In this document: piece by piece, positions 27,912 to 37,677 of the stretch
How positions within the stretch are numbered: the stretch's first letter is position 1
Layout of the letters: each line of letters starts with the position of its first letter
DNA from: Desulfomarina profundi
GTDB taxonomy: Bacteria > Desulfobacterota > Desulfobulbia > Desulfobulbales > Desulfocapsaceae
Direction of reading: 5' to 3'
Assembly: GCF_019703855.1 (NCBI RefSeq)
Contig: NZ_AP024086.1
Coordinates: 2,500,501-2,564,500, forward strand
Length of the DNA stretch: 64,000 bases
Made by a program: the position numbers and the translations under genes
Notes under the pieces: model-generated
The model's database searches: none
Seen by the model: the letters and a program-made list of their open reading frames with translations, nothing else
What the model was told of the DNA's origin: nothing

Positions 27912-29358
27912 TCACCCCATTCTTCTGTTTGTAAAGGCAAAACGAAGAAACGAACGAAGGCCGGAAAGAAAACGCACCCAACTGTCAGGGGATTTCCACA
28001 ACATGGTTATATACCCCCAGATAACCCTGTTGCGCATGAAGTGGTATTTATAGAAATCGATAAACAACTTTTCCATTCTCTCCAGCTCAATTCCCTTCGG
28101 CACAAACTGGAACTGCATGCAGTCCATTCGTTCCCAGTCTTCATTGAAGGTCCCCAGTAATTCTCCCTGCTCCTTGATCTGCCGGTAGACGGGTGAGCCG
28201 GGAAATGGTGTAAACTTGGCCAGGTTAAAATCGTCAATGGGGAGAGAATAGACATACCTGCGACTCTTGAGAATGCTCTGCTCCGTCTCCCCGGGAAGTC
28301 CCATCATCAGCAATCCCTTGACCCTGATTCCGGCTTTCTTGATCATTTCTATCTTTTGCCTCATCATTTGCAGATCAGGGTTCTGGCGGTGTCGGGCAAG
28401 AAGATCCTCGTCCCCGGTTTCAATACCGAGGCTGATCATCCAGCATCCGGCGCCCTTCATCAGGTGCAGCAGTTCCTCATCAAGATGCTCTGCCCGTGCT
28501 GCACAGTTGAACGTCATCTTCAGCGACCCGTCAATCATTTTCCTGCAGAAATCAATAATCCGCTGCCGCTGGAAAGTGAACTGGTCGTCATAAAAATTGA
28601 TATGGCGTATACCGAATCGTTGGTTCAGCCAGGAAACATGTTCATAGAGATACTCTGCGGAATTATAACGAAAACTCCTGCGGAAAACTGATCTGTCGCA
28701 ATAACTGCAGGCATAGGGACACCCCCGACTCGAAATGCAGCTGCCGTTCGGCACCCTGGGATAATTGAAAATAGGCAGTTTATACACTCCGGGGTAACCG
28801 GCAAGTTTTTCATAGGCCGGAAACGGCAGAGAATCAAGATCCAGGAGTTTTTTTCTATACCCGCTAAAACAGGGTCTCCCGCTATCGTTCCGGAAGACTA
28901 TACCTTCCACCCTACTAACATCTTCTGTATTTATAAGCTCCCGCAGCCCCTCTTCCCCTCTCCCACGACACAGAAATCAATGACCGGATACTCCTGCAAA
29001 ACATCTTCTTTTACAGCAGAAACATGCACTCCACCGAACACAACAGTTATCTCCGGAGTCAGTTCTTTTGCCATTTCCGCCAGACGGACTCCATCAAAAA
29101 AACTTGAGGTTGTACAGGAAAAACCGATATGGGACGGCCTGTGTTTCAACAGGTATTCCCTGATCAGGCCATCCGAATCGGGATGGGCATAACAGTCGAT
29201 AATATCGTTTTCAATTCCTCCCTCACTGAGAAATGCGGATATGGAGGCCAGCCCCAGTGGCGGCATGATATTGGCCATCCTCGAAATATCATCCTTGGCA
29301 TTTTTCGCACTGTACCCAAGGGGTGGATAAGGAGTATTCTTTTTTCTCCGTTTTTCAT
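27912..29358 (-). CDS. B12-binding radical SAM protein, with two apparent frameshifts
   Basis: Three frames read as one protein of about 482 residues after adding one base near GGGG 29320-29323 and one near CCCC 28955-28958. The N-terminus (RILLIHPLG, then PPLGLASISAFL and VVFGGVHVS) is a cobalamin-binding Rossmann domain. The catalytic domain has the cluster motif SSRGCPYACSYCDRS (CxxxCxxC), a GIETGDE SAM-contact strand and KGLLMMGLPGETEQSI. Members catalyse radical methylation, cyclisation or other C-C chemistry. It follows the ketosynthase gene on the same strand with almost no spacing (stop at 29363, start at 29358), so it likely acts on an acyl chain made by this operon. Confidence 0.85.
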
Positions 29359-29362
29359 CGAT

Positions 29363-30469
29363 TTAAAGGGAGGTAAAATAGAGCAGGGTATTAATTCCGC
29401 CAAAACCGGAATTGCTGCTGATAATTGATGGGTGACGCAGGGGAAGCGGTTCAGGGGAAAGCAGACACTCCGTTTCCTCGGCGATCTCAAGACCGACCGT
29501 GGACGGCAACACCCCATGTTCAAGGCTCAAAGTGCTGATAAGCGCCTCCACAACTCCGGTGCCGCCAAGACTGTGCCCAAGAGCACCCTTACCTGAACAG
29601 ACCGGGACCCCCGCCCCGCATTTTTCCATAAAGGCAAGCAGTTCCATGGCATCATTGTATACTGTCCCTGTTCCATGCCCGTTAATGCCGCCGACAGGAA
29701 CAACCTCTTCTTGAAAAAGCGTGTCAAAAGCCTGTTTCAGACCACTGCCATACCGGCAGGGTGCCGTGATATGGGTTGCGTCACAGGAAACAGCCCAGCC
29801 GGAAAGACAGGCCCGGAAATCACACGAAGCCAGGTCTGCCACCTCTTCCGCCTCCAGCAGCAACCAGCCCGCTCCGTCTCCGAGACAGAGCCCACGACGA
29901 TTTCTGTCAAAGGGCTTTGCCGCATCGGGGGACAGGGCCTTCAGGCTGTCAAACCCGGCTAGTACAAACTCCGCCACCAGGTCAAAACCGACAACAAGTG
30001 CCCGGTCACACTCACCTGAACTTACAGCCAGTCCGCCCTGAATTACAGCAAGGCTGCCTGAAGCACAGGCGCCGCTGACCATTGTAGCCTCATCTTCCAG
30101 CCCCAGAATTCCACAAAGATAGTCGGCGACCTGCCAGGGATTACCCTTGTTTCTCCCCTTTCCCGGCAACCACTCATCTATGGCACCCTTTGTTGTGGCG
30201 CAGAACAGGCGTGTTTCAGAAGGTAATCCAGGTAGAGAGCCAAAAAGGCGGTCAAGCACGACACGAAGGCGTTGCCAGTCACCGGGGCCATAGGGTTCCG
30301 GCCCGACACCCGTCTCCGGAATGATCCCAAGCGGCCACTCCCCGGCAAGGGACCCGAAAGGCTGTTTAACAACACCACTTTCCCCGGCAATAAGGCCGTC
30401 CCAGGTCTCCCGAAGATTTCCAAGAGGAGTTAATGTATCTCCTACGCTCACCACAACTCTTCGTTTCAT
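29363..30469 (-). CDS. beta-ketoacyl-ACP synthase (FabF/FabB-like)
   Basis: A 368-residue ketosynthase with the full Cys-His-His triad: VSGACASGSLAVIQ, NGHGTGTVYND and ALGHSLGGTGVVEA. It should condense acyl and malonyl units on an acyl carrier protein. It is somewhat shorter than typical FabF (about 410), which is common in aryl-polyene-type clusters. The start at 30469 overlaps the thioesterase stop by four bases (ATGA), so the genes are translationally coupled. Confidence 0.88.
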   Translation of the reverse strand: MKRRVVVSVGDTLTPLGNLRETWDGLIAGESGVVKQPFGSLAGEWPLGIIPETGVGPEPYGPGDWQRLRVVLDRLFGSLPGLPSETRLFCATTKGAIDEWLPGKGRNKGNPWQVADYLCGILGLEDEATMVSGACASGSLAVIQGGLAVSSGECDRALVVGFDLVAEFVLAGFDSLKALSPDAAKPFDRNRRGLCLGDGAGWLLLEAEEVADLASCDFRACLSGWAVSCDATHITAPCRYGSGLKQAFDTLFQEEVVPVGGINGHGTGTVYNDAMELLAFMEKCGAGVPVCSGKGALGHSLGGTGVVEALISTLSLEHGVLPSTVGLEIAEETECLLSPEPLPLRHPSIISSNSGFGGINTLLYFTSL

Positions 30470-30936
30470 AGTACAAACTCCCCGGTTCGCCATCTGTTCC
30501 TGAACTGCTGGAGCCATTCCGGGACAACCAAGAGAACAGTTCCATCGACCTCGGTGAGCAGCTGGACGGTATAGCCCGATGCGGCCACAGCCCCTTTCGC
30601 ATTATAAATCATATAGGAGAAATTCAATTTGGCCGAATCTGTCCAGTGCAGGGTTGTTCTAATTTTCATGGTCTCATCAAAACGCAGGGGAACCTTATAA
30701 TCCAGGTGCATCTGGACGACCGGAGCAACTGTTCTGTTTTCCCTGAAACTGTGATAAGTCAGACCGAAAACATCCCCGAAACGTATACGACCATCCTCCA
30801 GGTAACTGGGATATCGTCCGTGCCAGACCATACTCAAACCGTCAACTTCCTCAAAACGGACCCGCCGCTCACATTCGGTTGACAGGGGCGGCGGGTCACC
30901 CTCAACAGCTGGAAAATATTCTCTGGAAAAACCCAT
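30466..30936 (-). CDS. 4HBT-type acyl thioesterase
   Basis: A 156-residue single-hotdog protein. VRFEEVDGLSMVWHGRYPSY followed by LEDGRIRFGDVFGL is the hallmark of the 4-hydroxybenzoyl-CoA thioesterase group, with the catalytic Asp in the first strand-loop. Equivalent thioesterases in aryl-polyene clusters release or edit acyl-ACP intermediates. The start at 30936 was chosen because it lies three bases from the dehydratase stop. Confidence 0.85.
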   Translation of the reverse strand: MGFSREYFPAVEGDPPPLSTECERRVRFEEVDGLSMVWHGRYPSYLEDGRIRFGDVFGLTYHSFRENRTVAPVVQMHLDYKVPLRFDETMKIRTTLHWTDSAKLNFSYMIYNAKGAVAASGYTVQLLTEVDGTVLLVVPEWLQQFRNRWRTGEFVL

Positions 30937-30938
30937 AG

Positions 30939-31361
30939 TCAATCCTGTCCACCTTCTGTTGTTCCAACCTGCACAAAGACACACTGTCCACTGGCAATAA
31001 CTCCGGCTTCACCTTCCAGGAAAAACTTCCCGTGCCAGCCGTCTTCTTCCTGCTCCTGTAATACGATCTCTGCCTCAACCTGCTGTTCCGGAACTATCAT
31101 ACCGCGAAACTTCGTACGACTGTATGTCTGCGGCTTGAGACGTTGACCAAGACTCTCTTCCGCCAGAAAGCGGACTATACCAAGCTGCATGACAGCAGGC
31201 AGAATGGGATGGCCCGGAAAATGACCGGCAAAACCGGCATAGTCGCGGGAAAAAAGAAAACTCCCCCGCACAACAGTCTTCCCGCTATCCCTTTTCTCCA
31301 CTGTCAGACCCAGGCAGGTGTTTGTAAGAGAAGAATAGAGTGACTTATACTGTTTTTCCAT
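30939..31361 (-). CDS. 3-hydroxyacyl-ACP dehydratase (ApeI/FabZ-like)
   Basis: A 140-residue hotdog protein with the motif AGHFPGHPILPAVMQL, matching FabZ/ApeI thioester dehydratases, with the catalytic His in GHFP. It should dehydrate 3-hydroxyacyl-ACP to enoyl-ACP during chain extension. The longer upstream frame has no signature, so the ATG at 31361 was taken. It is the second gene of the minus-strand operon, between a methyltransferase gene and the thioesterase gene. Confidence 0.85.
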   Translation of the reverse strand: MEKQYKSLYSSLTNTCLGLTVEKRDSGKTVVRGSFLFSRDYAGFAGHFPGHPILPAVMQLGIVRFLAEESLGQRLKPQTYSRTKFRGMIVPEQQVEAEIVLQEQEEDGWHGKFFLEGEAGVIASGQCVFVQVGTTEGGQD

Positions 31362-31425
31362 AGTGACTCCAAAATAACTTAATCTTGCAAAACAAATTTT
31401 TGGGATATTCAGGGCCCTGATTTTA

Positions 31426-31974
31426 TTACAACACCCAGGGAATAAACATTTTTGTCCGTCGCATATAATCCTCATAAGAGGTCCCGAAAAACCTGATATT
31501 CTCATCCTCCTCAACCCGGGCCGTCGCAAAAAGGAAAAGCGTCACCAAGCCGATCAGGCATATGTTCAACAGGGTAATCCGTTTAAGAAATGCCCCCCAT
31601 CCGAGGAACAGCAGGGAAGCATACATGGGGTGGCGAACAAAACGGTACAATCCGGTTTCAACAATATTGACCGTATTTTCAAAGTCATGGTTACCCGGCA
31701 TATCACCTCGATGGCCATGCCCTCCTTCTTCCTTGAGTTTCTTCAGGGATAAAACAATAAAAACAATCGACAGGGCCAACAACAGCCAGGCCAGCAAATG
31801 TACCGGACTGAAGGGTCTTTTAAACCAGACAGGCTGGTTAAGAAGGAGAAGGGCCACAATTCCTTCAAAGGCAAAAAAACGATAAAAACCATGTACCCTG
31901 AAATCTCTCAAAGCTCTCCAGGAAAAGCAGATCAAGAGAAATGTACAGAGAATGAAAACTGCTCCACGAACCAT
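31426..31974 (-). CDS. membrane methyltransferase, ICMT/PEMT-like
   Basis: About 182 residues with four or five hydrophobic segments. The C-terminal catalytic motif of the isoprenylcysteine / phospholipid methyltransferase group is present: RHPMYASLLFLGWG, then ARVEEDENIRFFGTSYEDYM. The ATG at 31974 has AAGGAA upstream. It is the first gene of the minus-strand lipid operon, which suggests methylation of a carboxylate, phosphate headgroup or phenol in the pathway product. That is inference. Confidence 0.8.
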   Translation of the reverse strand: MVRGAVFILCTFLLICFSWRALRDFRVHGFYRFFAFEGIVALLLLNQPVWFKRPFSPVHLLAWLLLALSIVFIVLSLKKLKEEGGHGHRGDMPGNHDFENTVNIVETGLYRFVRHPMYASLLFLGWGAFLKRITLLNICLIGLVTLFLFATARVEEDENIRFFGTSYEDYMRRTKMFIPWVL

Positions 31975-32324
31975 AAATAATTCCTTGTCAGTGCCCTTAC
32001 TGAAATGGCAGGATCCCACCCCCTGCCAACAGTAAACCAGAATTCGTGACGGTTTTGTGATTGTGATTTCAGTAATATGTTGAAAGAAAAGTTAAAATAA
32101 TTCAAAAAACAGCATACACCGTAAACAAAAAGCAAAAGCATATTTTACCACACTTTACAAACAATTTATTGTTATTTTCTTGAATTTGATGCAATTATCA
32201 ACAACACGCTGCCTGATTACAGACGAAACTCAGCCAAGCATTTGTGAGCCTGAAGATGTGCCTTTTACCGGGCGTATTCTAAAATCATATTGTGCAGACT
32301 GAAAAATTATGAAAGCATTTTTTT
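31975..32324. other. divergent promoter region
   Basis: About 350 A+T-rich bases between two divergently transcribed operons (methyltransferase leftward, BtrH-type operon rightward). Promoters for both should lie here. I see no clear sigma-54 or riboswitch signature. Confidence 0.5.
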
Positions 32325-32759
32325 ATGAAGATTGACGAAGTTCCCCAGGATAACGGTATGATCGCCGATCACGGCCATGAAATCTGCTATGCCGTAGATG
32401 AAAACGGTCGCTACAGACTTGTACCCAGCCTTGGATGGGAAGCCAAAAATATTGTTAATGATCAGGCGTGGGAAGTGATCAGCAGCGAAGCTGAAAAAAT
32501 GTACACCCTGGCCAAAAAGGGAAAGGTCAGCCCCCTTGCTTACTACCAGGTAAAACACCAGATGGACCTGACTCTTCTTGCCAAATATGTTTCCCTGCCG
32601 AGATGGCGGGTACGCAGACACATGAAACCGGCTGTTTTTCATAAACTGCCGACCAGAATTTTACAAAAATACTGCTCTGTTTTTGGTATTTCCATGGATG
32701 AACTACTCAACCTCCCGGAATCATTTTCACACCAGCAGGTAAAGAACCGATTGACATAA
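32325..32759 (+). CDS. conserved hypothetical, possible HTH protein
   Basis: A 144-residue protein without a signal peptide. The C-terminal half (LTLLAKYVSLPRWRVRRHMK, then LQKYCSVFGISMDELLNLP) has the spacing of a Cro/XRE-like helix-turn-helix. It may regulate the downstream BtrH-ABC genes. I do not recognise a specific family. The following gene starts 24 bases later. Confidence 0.55.
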   Translation: MKIDEVPQDNGMIADHGHEICYAVDENGRYRLVPSLGWEAKNIVNDQAWEVISSEAEKMYTLAKKGKVSPLAYYQVKHQMDLTLLAKYVSLPRWRVRRHMKPAVFHKLPTRILQKYCSVFGISMDELLNLPESFSHQQVKNRLT

Positions 32760-32782
32760 CAAGACGACTTTCCAATATACAA

Positions 32783-33784
32783 ATGATAGAATTTCACCAC
32801 AGACAATCCGCCCACTGTGAAAGCGGCGTCACCTCCAATCTTCTTTATTTTTACGGTGTTGACTGCTCGGAGGCTCTGGCATTCGGCATCGGCGACGGAT
32901 TGTTTTTCGGTTACCTGCCTTTTATCCGCGTCAACAAACTGCCACTGACCACTTTCAGGTGTTCAGTGGGAACTATTTTCAACAAGGTCAGTAAACGGCT
33001 GGGTGTGACAGTCAGACGAAAAAAGTTCCGATCCCCCGCAAAGGCAATGGACGAACTGGACAAAAAGCTCGACCAGGGGATTCCCGTGGGCTGTCAGACC
33101 GGGGCCTACTGGCTGCCCTATTTCCCGCCTGCTTTTCGTTTTCATTTTAACATGCACAATCTTGTCGTCCTCGGCAGGGAGGGAAGTGATTATATCATCA
33201 GCGATCCCGTGTTTGACGATCTTGTCCGCTGCCACAGGAGCGATCTCATCAAGGCACGTTTTGCCAAAGGTGCCCTGGCACCAAAAGGGGCCATGTATTA
33301 CCTTGAACATGTCCCAGACTCTCCGGATATACAACAAGCCGTGGCAACAGGGATTACCTCAGTCAGTAAAATCATGCTGAAAACCCCGGTTCCTTTTCTC
33401 GGGGTCCGGGGAATCAATTTCCTGGCAAACAGGTTGGCCGGCTGGCCGAAAAAACTTGGAGCCGAAAACGCGGCCCTCCATCTTGGTCAACTTATACGGA
33501 TGCAGGAGGAAATCGGCACGGGCGGCGGAGGATTCCGCTTTATTTACGCGGCGTTTCTTCAGGAAGCAGCCGCCGTTCTTGAAAAACAGGAACTTGCAAG
33601 GCTCTCGAATCAAATGACTCTCACGGGAGATAAATGGCGGGGTTTTGCCACCCTTGGAGCAAGAGTCTGCAAGGGCAGGGCAAAGGATGAAGATGTCTAT
33701 GACAGACTGGCAGACATGCTGCGGGAATGTGCACAACAGGAGACAGCCATCTACCGGGAACTGGGAGAAATTGCCGCCCTATGA
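32783..33784 (+). CDS. BtrH N-terminal-domain protein
   Basis: The 333-residue protein matches the BtrH N-terminal family, with [20 protein letters not shown] at the start and [12 protein letters not shown] shortly after. The Cys is the candidate acyl-transfer nucleophile, and a conserved His occurs in [12 protein letters not shown]. BtrH transfers an acyl chain from an acyl carrier protein in butirosin biosynthesis; homologues sit next to ABC transporters in dialkylresorcinol / flexirubin-type clusters of Bacteroidetes. Its role here is probably acyl transfer onto the pathway product. The stop overlaps the ATPase start by four bases. Confidence 0.8.
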   Translation: MIEFHHRQSAHCESGVTSNLLYFYGVDCSEALAFGIGDGLFFGYLPFIRVNKLPLTTFRCSVGTIFNKVSKRLGVTVRRKKFRSPAKAMDELDKKLDQGIPVGCQTGAYWLPYFPPAFRFHFNMHNLVVLGREGSDYIISDPVFDDLVRCHRSDLIKARFAKGALAPKGAMYYLEHVPDSPDIQQAVATGITSVSKIMLKTPVPFLGVRGINFLANRLAGWPKKLGAENAALHLGQLIRMQEEIGTGGGGFRFIYAAFLQEAAAVLEKQELARLSNQMTLTGDKWRGFATLGARVCKGRAKDEDVYDRLADMLRECAQQETAIYRELGEIAAL

Positions 33785-34544
33785 ACAGCCGAAAGAGAAA
33801 TATCCTCCTGACAGCAGAAAATGTGTCCATGACCTACCCGAAGACACCGGGGCCGGCCCTGGATCATATTTCTCTTACCATCAGAAAAGGAGAGCTGCTT
33901 GGCCTTATCGGCCCGAACGGCGCCGGAAAAACAACTCTCATTTCCATCCTCTCCACCCTCTTTCCCCGACTGAGGGTGATCTGTTTTTTGAGAATGTTAA
34001 CATGGTGCAGGATCCGGACAGTATCCGCCCGAAAATAGGCCTGGTTCCCCAGGAAACCGCCCTGTATGAAAACCTGACCGGCAGGGAAAACCTGTCTTAT
34101 TTTGCAAGCCTCTATGGACTGAAGAAAAAAAAGGCCCGCTCCCAAACGGATCACTATCTCAAAATGTTCGGCCTCGGGGAAAAAGCGGACAGCAGAATCA
34201 AAACCTATTCCGGCGGCATGAAGAGAAGAATCAATCTGATTGCGGGGCTTCTCCATAAACCTGACCTGCTCTTCCTCGATGAGCCCACGGTGGGCATTGA
34301 CGCCCAATCGAGAAACCTCATTATGGAAAAACTCCTGCTTCTCCATGAACAGGGGATGACCATGATTTACACAACACATTATATGGAAGAGATAGAAAAA
34401 ATCTGCGAAAAAGTCGCCATTATAGACCAGGGAAAAATCATCTGCCAGGGAAACCCCGCCACCCTTGTAAGTGAGAGCCCCGGCTGCTCTGATCTCTCGG
34501 AACTCTTTTTTGCCAGAACCGGAAAAGCCCTCAGGGATTTTTAA
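33781..34544 (+). CDS. ABC transporter ATP-binding protein, with apparent frameshift
   Basis: Frames 33781 to about 33966 and about 33968-34544 join into one ATPase of about 254 residues when a base is restored in CCCC at 33964-33967. The Walker A motif GPNGAGKTT is before the break. After it are the Q-loop VPQETALY, the signature YSGGMKRR, Walker [13 protein letters not shown] and the H-loop TTHYMEE. It pairs with the downstream ABC-2 permease and, given the BtrH-like gene upstream, is likely to export the acylated product or its precursor. Confidence 0.85.
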
Positions 34545-34550
34545 CCAGCC

Positions 34551-35852
34551 ATGAAACTCCTTGCCTCCATCAACAAAGAACTGCTTCTCCTCACCAGGGA
34601 CCGGGCCGGGCTCATTCTCCTCTTTATCATGCCAGCCTTTCTGGTGATTATCATTACCCTTATTCAGGATCAGGTCACCACAACCTCAGCCAAAATTCTA
34701 TTTGTGGACAGGGACGGGGGGTTTGTGGCAAAAGAAATAAAAAAAACACTGCTCAACAGCTCCAACTTCAAACTGATCGAAACACTGGAAGGTAAACCGG
34801 TGACTCCCGGGCAGGCCGAGAAACTGGTGGCCGGAGGTCAATTTCATTTTTCCATCGTTCTGCCGGAACATCTCAGTCGCGACATCGAGAAAAAGAGCGA
34901 TTTTCTCGCCAGAAAGAAATTATTCCCGGCAACAGGACAGAAACCGCAAGTGGAAAAGCCGGCCATCACGGTCTGGTTTGACCCCACGGTTCAGGGCAGT
35001 TTCCGGGCAGCACTCAATTCTTCCCTGCAGGCTATCATCAAGGGGCAGGAAATACAGTTGACGGTAAAAAAATTCTTTGCCCTGCTTCCGGAAAAAATTC
35101 AAGCGTCTCTTCCACCCGGCATGAAGTCTTTAGCGCCCAACCCCCTTTCAACCGCCGATTTTTCAATACCTGAACTTTTTACCGATTCCACATTTACCCA
35201 CATAGAACAACGCTTTGCAACGAAAATGGGATTCTCCGTACAACCGACACCTGTACAGCAGAATGTACCGGCATGGACCATTTTCGGGATCTTTTTTATT
35301 GTTCTCCCCCTTGCGGGTTCAATCATTTCAGAACGGAACTCGGGCACACTGAAACGGCTCAGAATCATGCCTGTAAGCTACTTCACCGTCATGGCCGGTA
35401 AACTGACAGCCTTTACACTGATAAGTCTCTCCCAGTTCGCTGTTATTCTTCTTGCAAGCTGGTATATCCTGCCCCTTTTCGGGGTCGAACGATTCGATGC
35501 AGGCACAGAACCCCTCGCTTTTGCCGTTGTCCTTCTGGCTGTAATCTGTGCCGCCAACGGTTACGGGATCTTTCTCGGCACGTTCTGCAGGACCTATGAA
35601 CAGGTCTCCATGTTTGCCCCCGTCTCAATTGTCATCGCCGCCGCCATAGGTGGAGTCCTGGTTCCGGTCTACGCCCTGCCCGACTTTATCAGGCCCCTGT
35701 CAATCCTTTCCCCTCTCTACTGGGGCCAGGCCGGGTTTTATGATCTGCTCCTCCGCCAGGGGGATCTCTTTTCCATACTGCCCGAGGCGGGCGCACTCTC
35801 CGGGTTTGGAATACTACTGTGCATTATTGCACTGGCCCGTAATCGTGGATAG
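34551..35852 (+). CDS. ABC-2 type permease
   Basis: 433 residues with an N-terminal transmembrane helix (LILLFIMPAFLVIIITLIQ), a large extracytoplasmic domain to about residue 235, and five further helices in the C-terminal part, containing GSIISERNSGTLKRLRIMP, the typical ABC-2 intracellular loop. It starts seven bases after the ATPase gene. Substrate is unknown; lipid or polyketide export is suggested by the neighbours. Confidence 0.88.
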   Translation: MKLLASINKELLLLTRDRAGLILLFIMPAFLVIIITLIQDQVTTTSAKILFVDRDGGFVAKEIKKTLLNSSNFKLIETLEGKPVTPGQAEKLVAGGQFHFSIVLPEHLSRDIEKKSDFLARKKLFPATGQKPQVEKPAITVWFDPTVQGSFRAALNSSLQAIIKGQEIQLTVKKFFALLPEKIQASLPPGMKSLAPNPLSTADFSIPELFTDSTFTHIEQRFATKMGFSVQPTPVQQNVPAWTIFGIFFIVLPLAGSIISERNSGTLKRLRIMPVSYFTVMAGKLTAFTLISLSQFAVILLASWYILPLFGVERFDAGTEPLAFAVVLLAVICAANGYGIFLGTFCRTYEQVSMFAPVSIVIAAAIGGVLVPVYALPDFIRPLSILSPLYWGQAGFYDLLLRQGDLFSILPEAGALSGFGILLCIIALARNRG

Positions 35853-36379
35853 CCTTTTTCCTGAAAACACCTCAATTAGCTTTAAAACCCTGAGCCATCT
35901 GCACCAACACACCTTCACATATTAGTTGTGGGATTTATATCTAAATTCACTGCATTTCACGTAATTTTAATGCGATTTCAATATGTTAATAATACAACGG
36001 TGGTATCATGGTTGTGTGCATTTTGCCCCGGCCATGGTGATGAGTTGCGGTTTTACGTTATTATTTCTTGACTTCAATTAAGCTCCATATGTATACTAGG
36101 CATTGAGCTTAAAATCTCGAACTTTCGCTCTTTATTGTCTGATTGCCAACAAAACTCCACCAAAAATTTGCGCAATAGTTATATGTAGTTGTTTTCACTA
36201 GATAATTGAAAATAACCAGACTATTATGATAAAAAAAGGCTCTCAATTATTATGAAAAAGTACATCTTAATGCTAACACAACAAAATTGATACAATAGCA
36301 AGATCGAGTGACTATTTTAAACAGAATAGCAAACAACACAAGAATCGATACTATCCACCGTGCATGGAATCCGAAAATC
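35853..36379. other. A+T-rich intergenic, no gene recognised
   Basis: About 530 bases between the permease stop and the convergent small gene. I see only A+T-rich sequence with short direct repeats (ATTATGA..AAAA near 36222 and 36250). No terminator with a clear T-run was identified. Confidence 0.5.
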
Positions 36380-36661
36380 CTACCTGGAACCAAAATAGGT
36401 GAGAGCAGAGGCCATGGCTTCTTCAAAATCCTCCATTACATGACCAAAGCGCCCTTTAAGATCATCACTGAGGTGCTGGACATATTCCCTGGCGCCCTCT
36501 TCGCCATATTTTTCCTTAAACATTTGAAATGTATCTGGTATTTTTGTAATATCGTGTCTTTCGTTTTTTTTATCCGGATCATCTATCCATTCATGGACCT
36601 CCCTGTATTCCTTCCCCGTTCTTGCAAGGCTTTTCTCCACATGCTTTTTTATCGGTGGCAT
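36380..36661 (-). CDS. small conserved protein next to ChrB-like gene
   Basis: A 93-residue charged cytoplasmic protein. The ATG at 36661 has GGGAGG upstream. Recognisable text-like features are REVHEWIDDPDKK and a run of conserved charged residues ending EAMASALTYFG. It follows the ChrB-domain gene by 47 bases on the same strand and was probably co-transcribed with it. I do not recognise a function. Confidence 0.55.
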   Translation of the reverse strand: MPPIKKHVEKSLARTGKEYREVHEWIDDPDKKNERHDITKIPDTFQMFKEKYGEEGAREYVQHLSDDLKGRFGHVMEDFEEAMASALTYFGSR

Positions 36662-36708
36662 TTCATCCTCCCTTTTGAATAAAAGATTCTTCTGATTACA
36701 CTGAAAAC

Positions 36709-37677
36709 TCAAACTGGTAAAACAGACACATATAAAGCTTCAAAAATTTCTATACCTTTTTCCAAAGCCTCCATATCCGATATCGATACTTTTCTGATAC
36801 CTGAAAGAACAAGCTCCACACCCTCCGCAGCCTGACGCCCGTACTTTCCATCAGCCAGGTCGATTTCATGAACGATGCGGCCTATCCGGCTGACTGAGTG
36901 ATCCGTCAGCCCGAAAGACTCACAAAGCACCTCAAAAGTACAGAGCGGACCGACATGTGTAAATTCTCCATTCTTAATATCGTAGGCGATCTTTTTTTCG
37001 TCTTTCTGCTGAAAATCTCCTGCAATAAATTCAAATTCCGGGTTGCCATCGATAAACTTCCGGATCAGCCAGGCGGATGCCATCCTGTCCACGAAAGGAT
37101 TTTTTCGGGTCACCCAGACCCTTCCCTGGTAGTTTTCACGCCTGCAACGGGGAATTTGGTAAGACCCTGAACCAGTACTATCCCCTTTTCTGCTCAATCT
37201 GTCGGCAGCTTTTTTGATAGTTCTCAATCTTTCGTCCAGATCACGCCCCATACTTGTCCCGAAAAAATCATGCTTTTTGATCCGGTTGAGTTCTTTCCGC
37301 AATTTATTCATCTCAGTAACTAAATCAGCCCTGCGGCCAACCTGCATTTCCCTGCTGATCAGCTCAAGCTTCTGTTCCAGACCGGACAGGCGGCCAGAAA
37401 GTTTACCATACAGTTCAATACACCTGTCATTAAACAACTCAACCAGCTCGTTTGACGAAAACGGTTCAACCGTTCCCGTTCGAACCAGGGCACCATCCCC
37501 GCCAAGAGAAGACAATTCTGCAATCAACCACTGGAGTATTTCATGATGTTCTTCACTGTATGGTAAAACATAGACTGCACTCTTTAATCTGACTGCCCCT
37601 ATCCTGGCAAGTTTACGCCATATTTTCGTCCTACCCCCGGAGGTCTTGCCGGGATTGAATAGAAAAAAAGGAGCCAT
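36709..37677 (-). CDS. ChrB-domain protein (chromate-resistance type)
   Basis: The 322-residue protein has the two-part layout of ChrB: an N-terminal domain (KIWRKLARIGAVRLKSAVYV, residues about 18-37), a coiled-coil middle, and a C-terminal ChrB domain (RKNPFVDRMASAWLIRKFID, then FTHVGPLCTFEVLCESFGL). ChrB regulates or assists the ChrA chromate exporter, but no chrA lies in the window. A ribosome-binding site is weak at 37677. Confidence 0.75.
   Translation of the reverse strand: MAPFFLFNPGKTSGGRTKIWRKLARIGAVRLKSAVYVLPYSEEHHEILQWLIAELSSLGGDGALVRTGTVEPFSSNELVELFNDRCIELYGKLSGRLSGLEQKLELISREMQVGRRADLVTEMNKLRKELNRIKKHDFFGTSMGRDLDERLRTIKKAADRLSRKGDSTGSGSYQIPRCRRENYQGRVWVTRKNPFVDRMASAWLIRKFIDGNPEFEFIAGDFQQKDEKKIAYDIKNGEFTHVGPLCTFEVLCESFGLTDHSVSRIGRIVHEIDLADGKYGRQAAEGVELVLSGIRKVSISDMEALEKGIEIFEALYVSVLPV

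Noticed and set aside
36308-36682. Plus-strand 124-residue ORF
   Set aside because: It overlaps the better supported minus-strand small gene, which has a strong ribosome-binding site and a typical charged protein composition.
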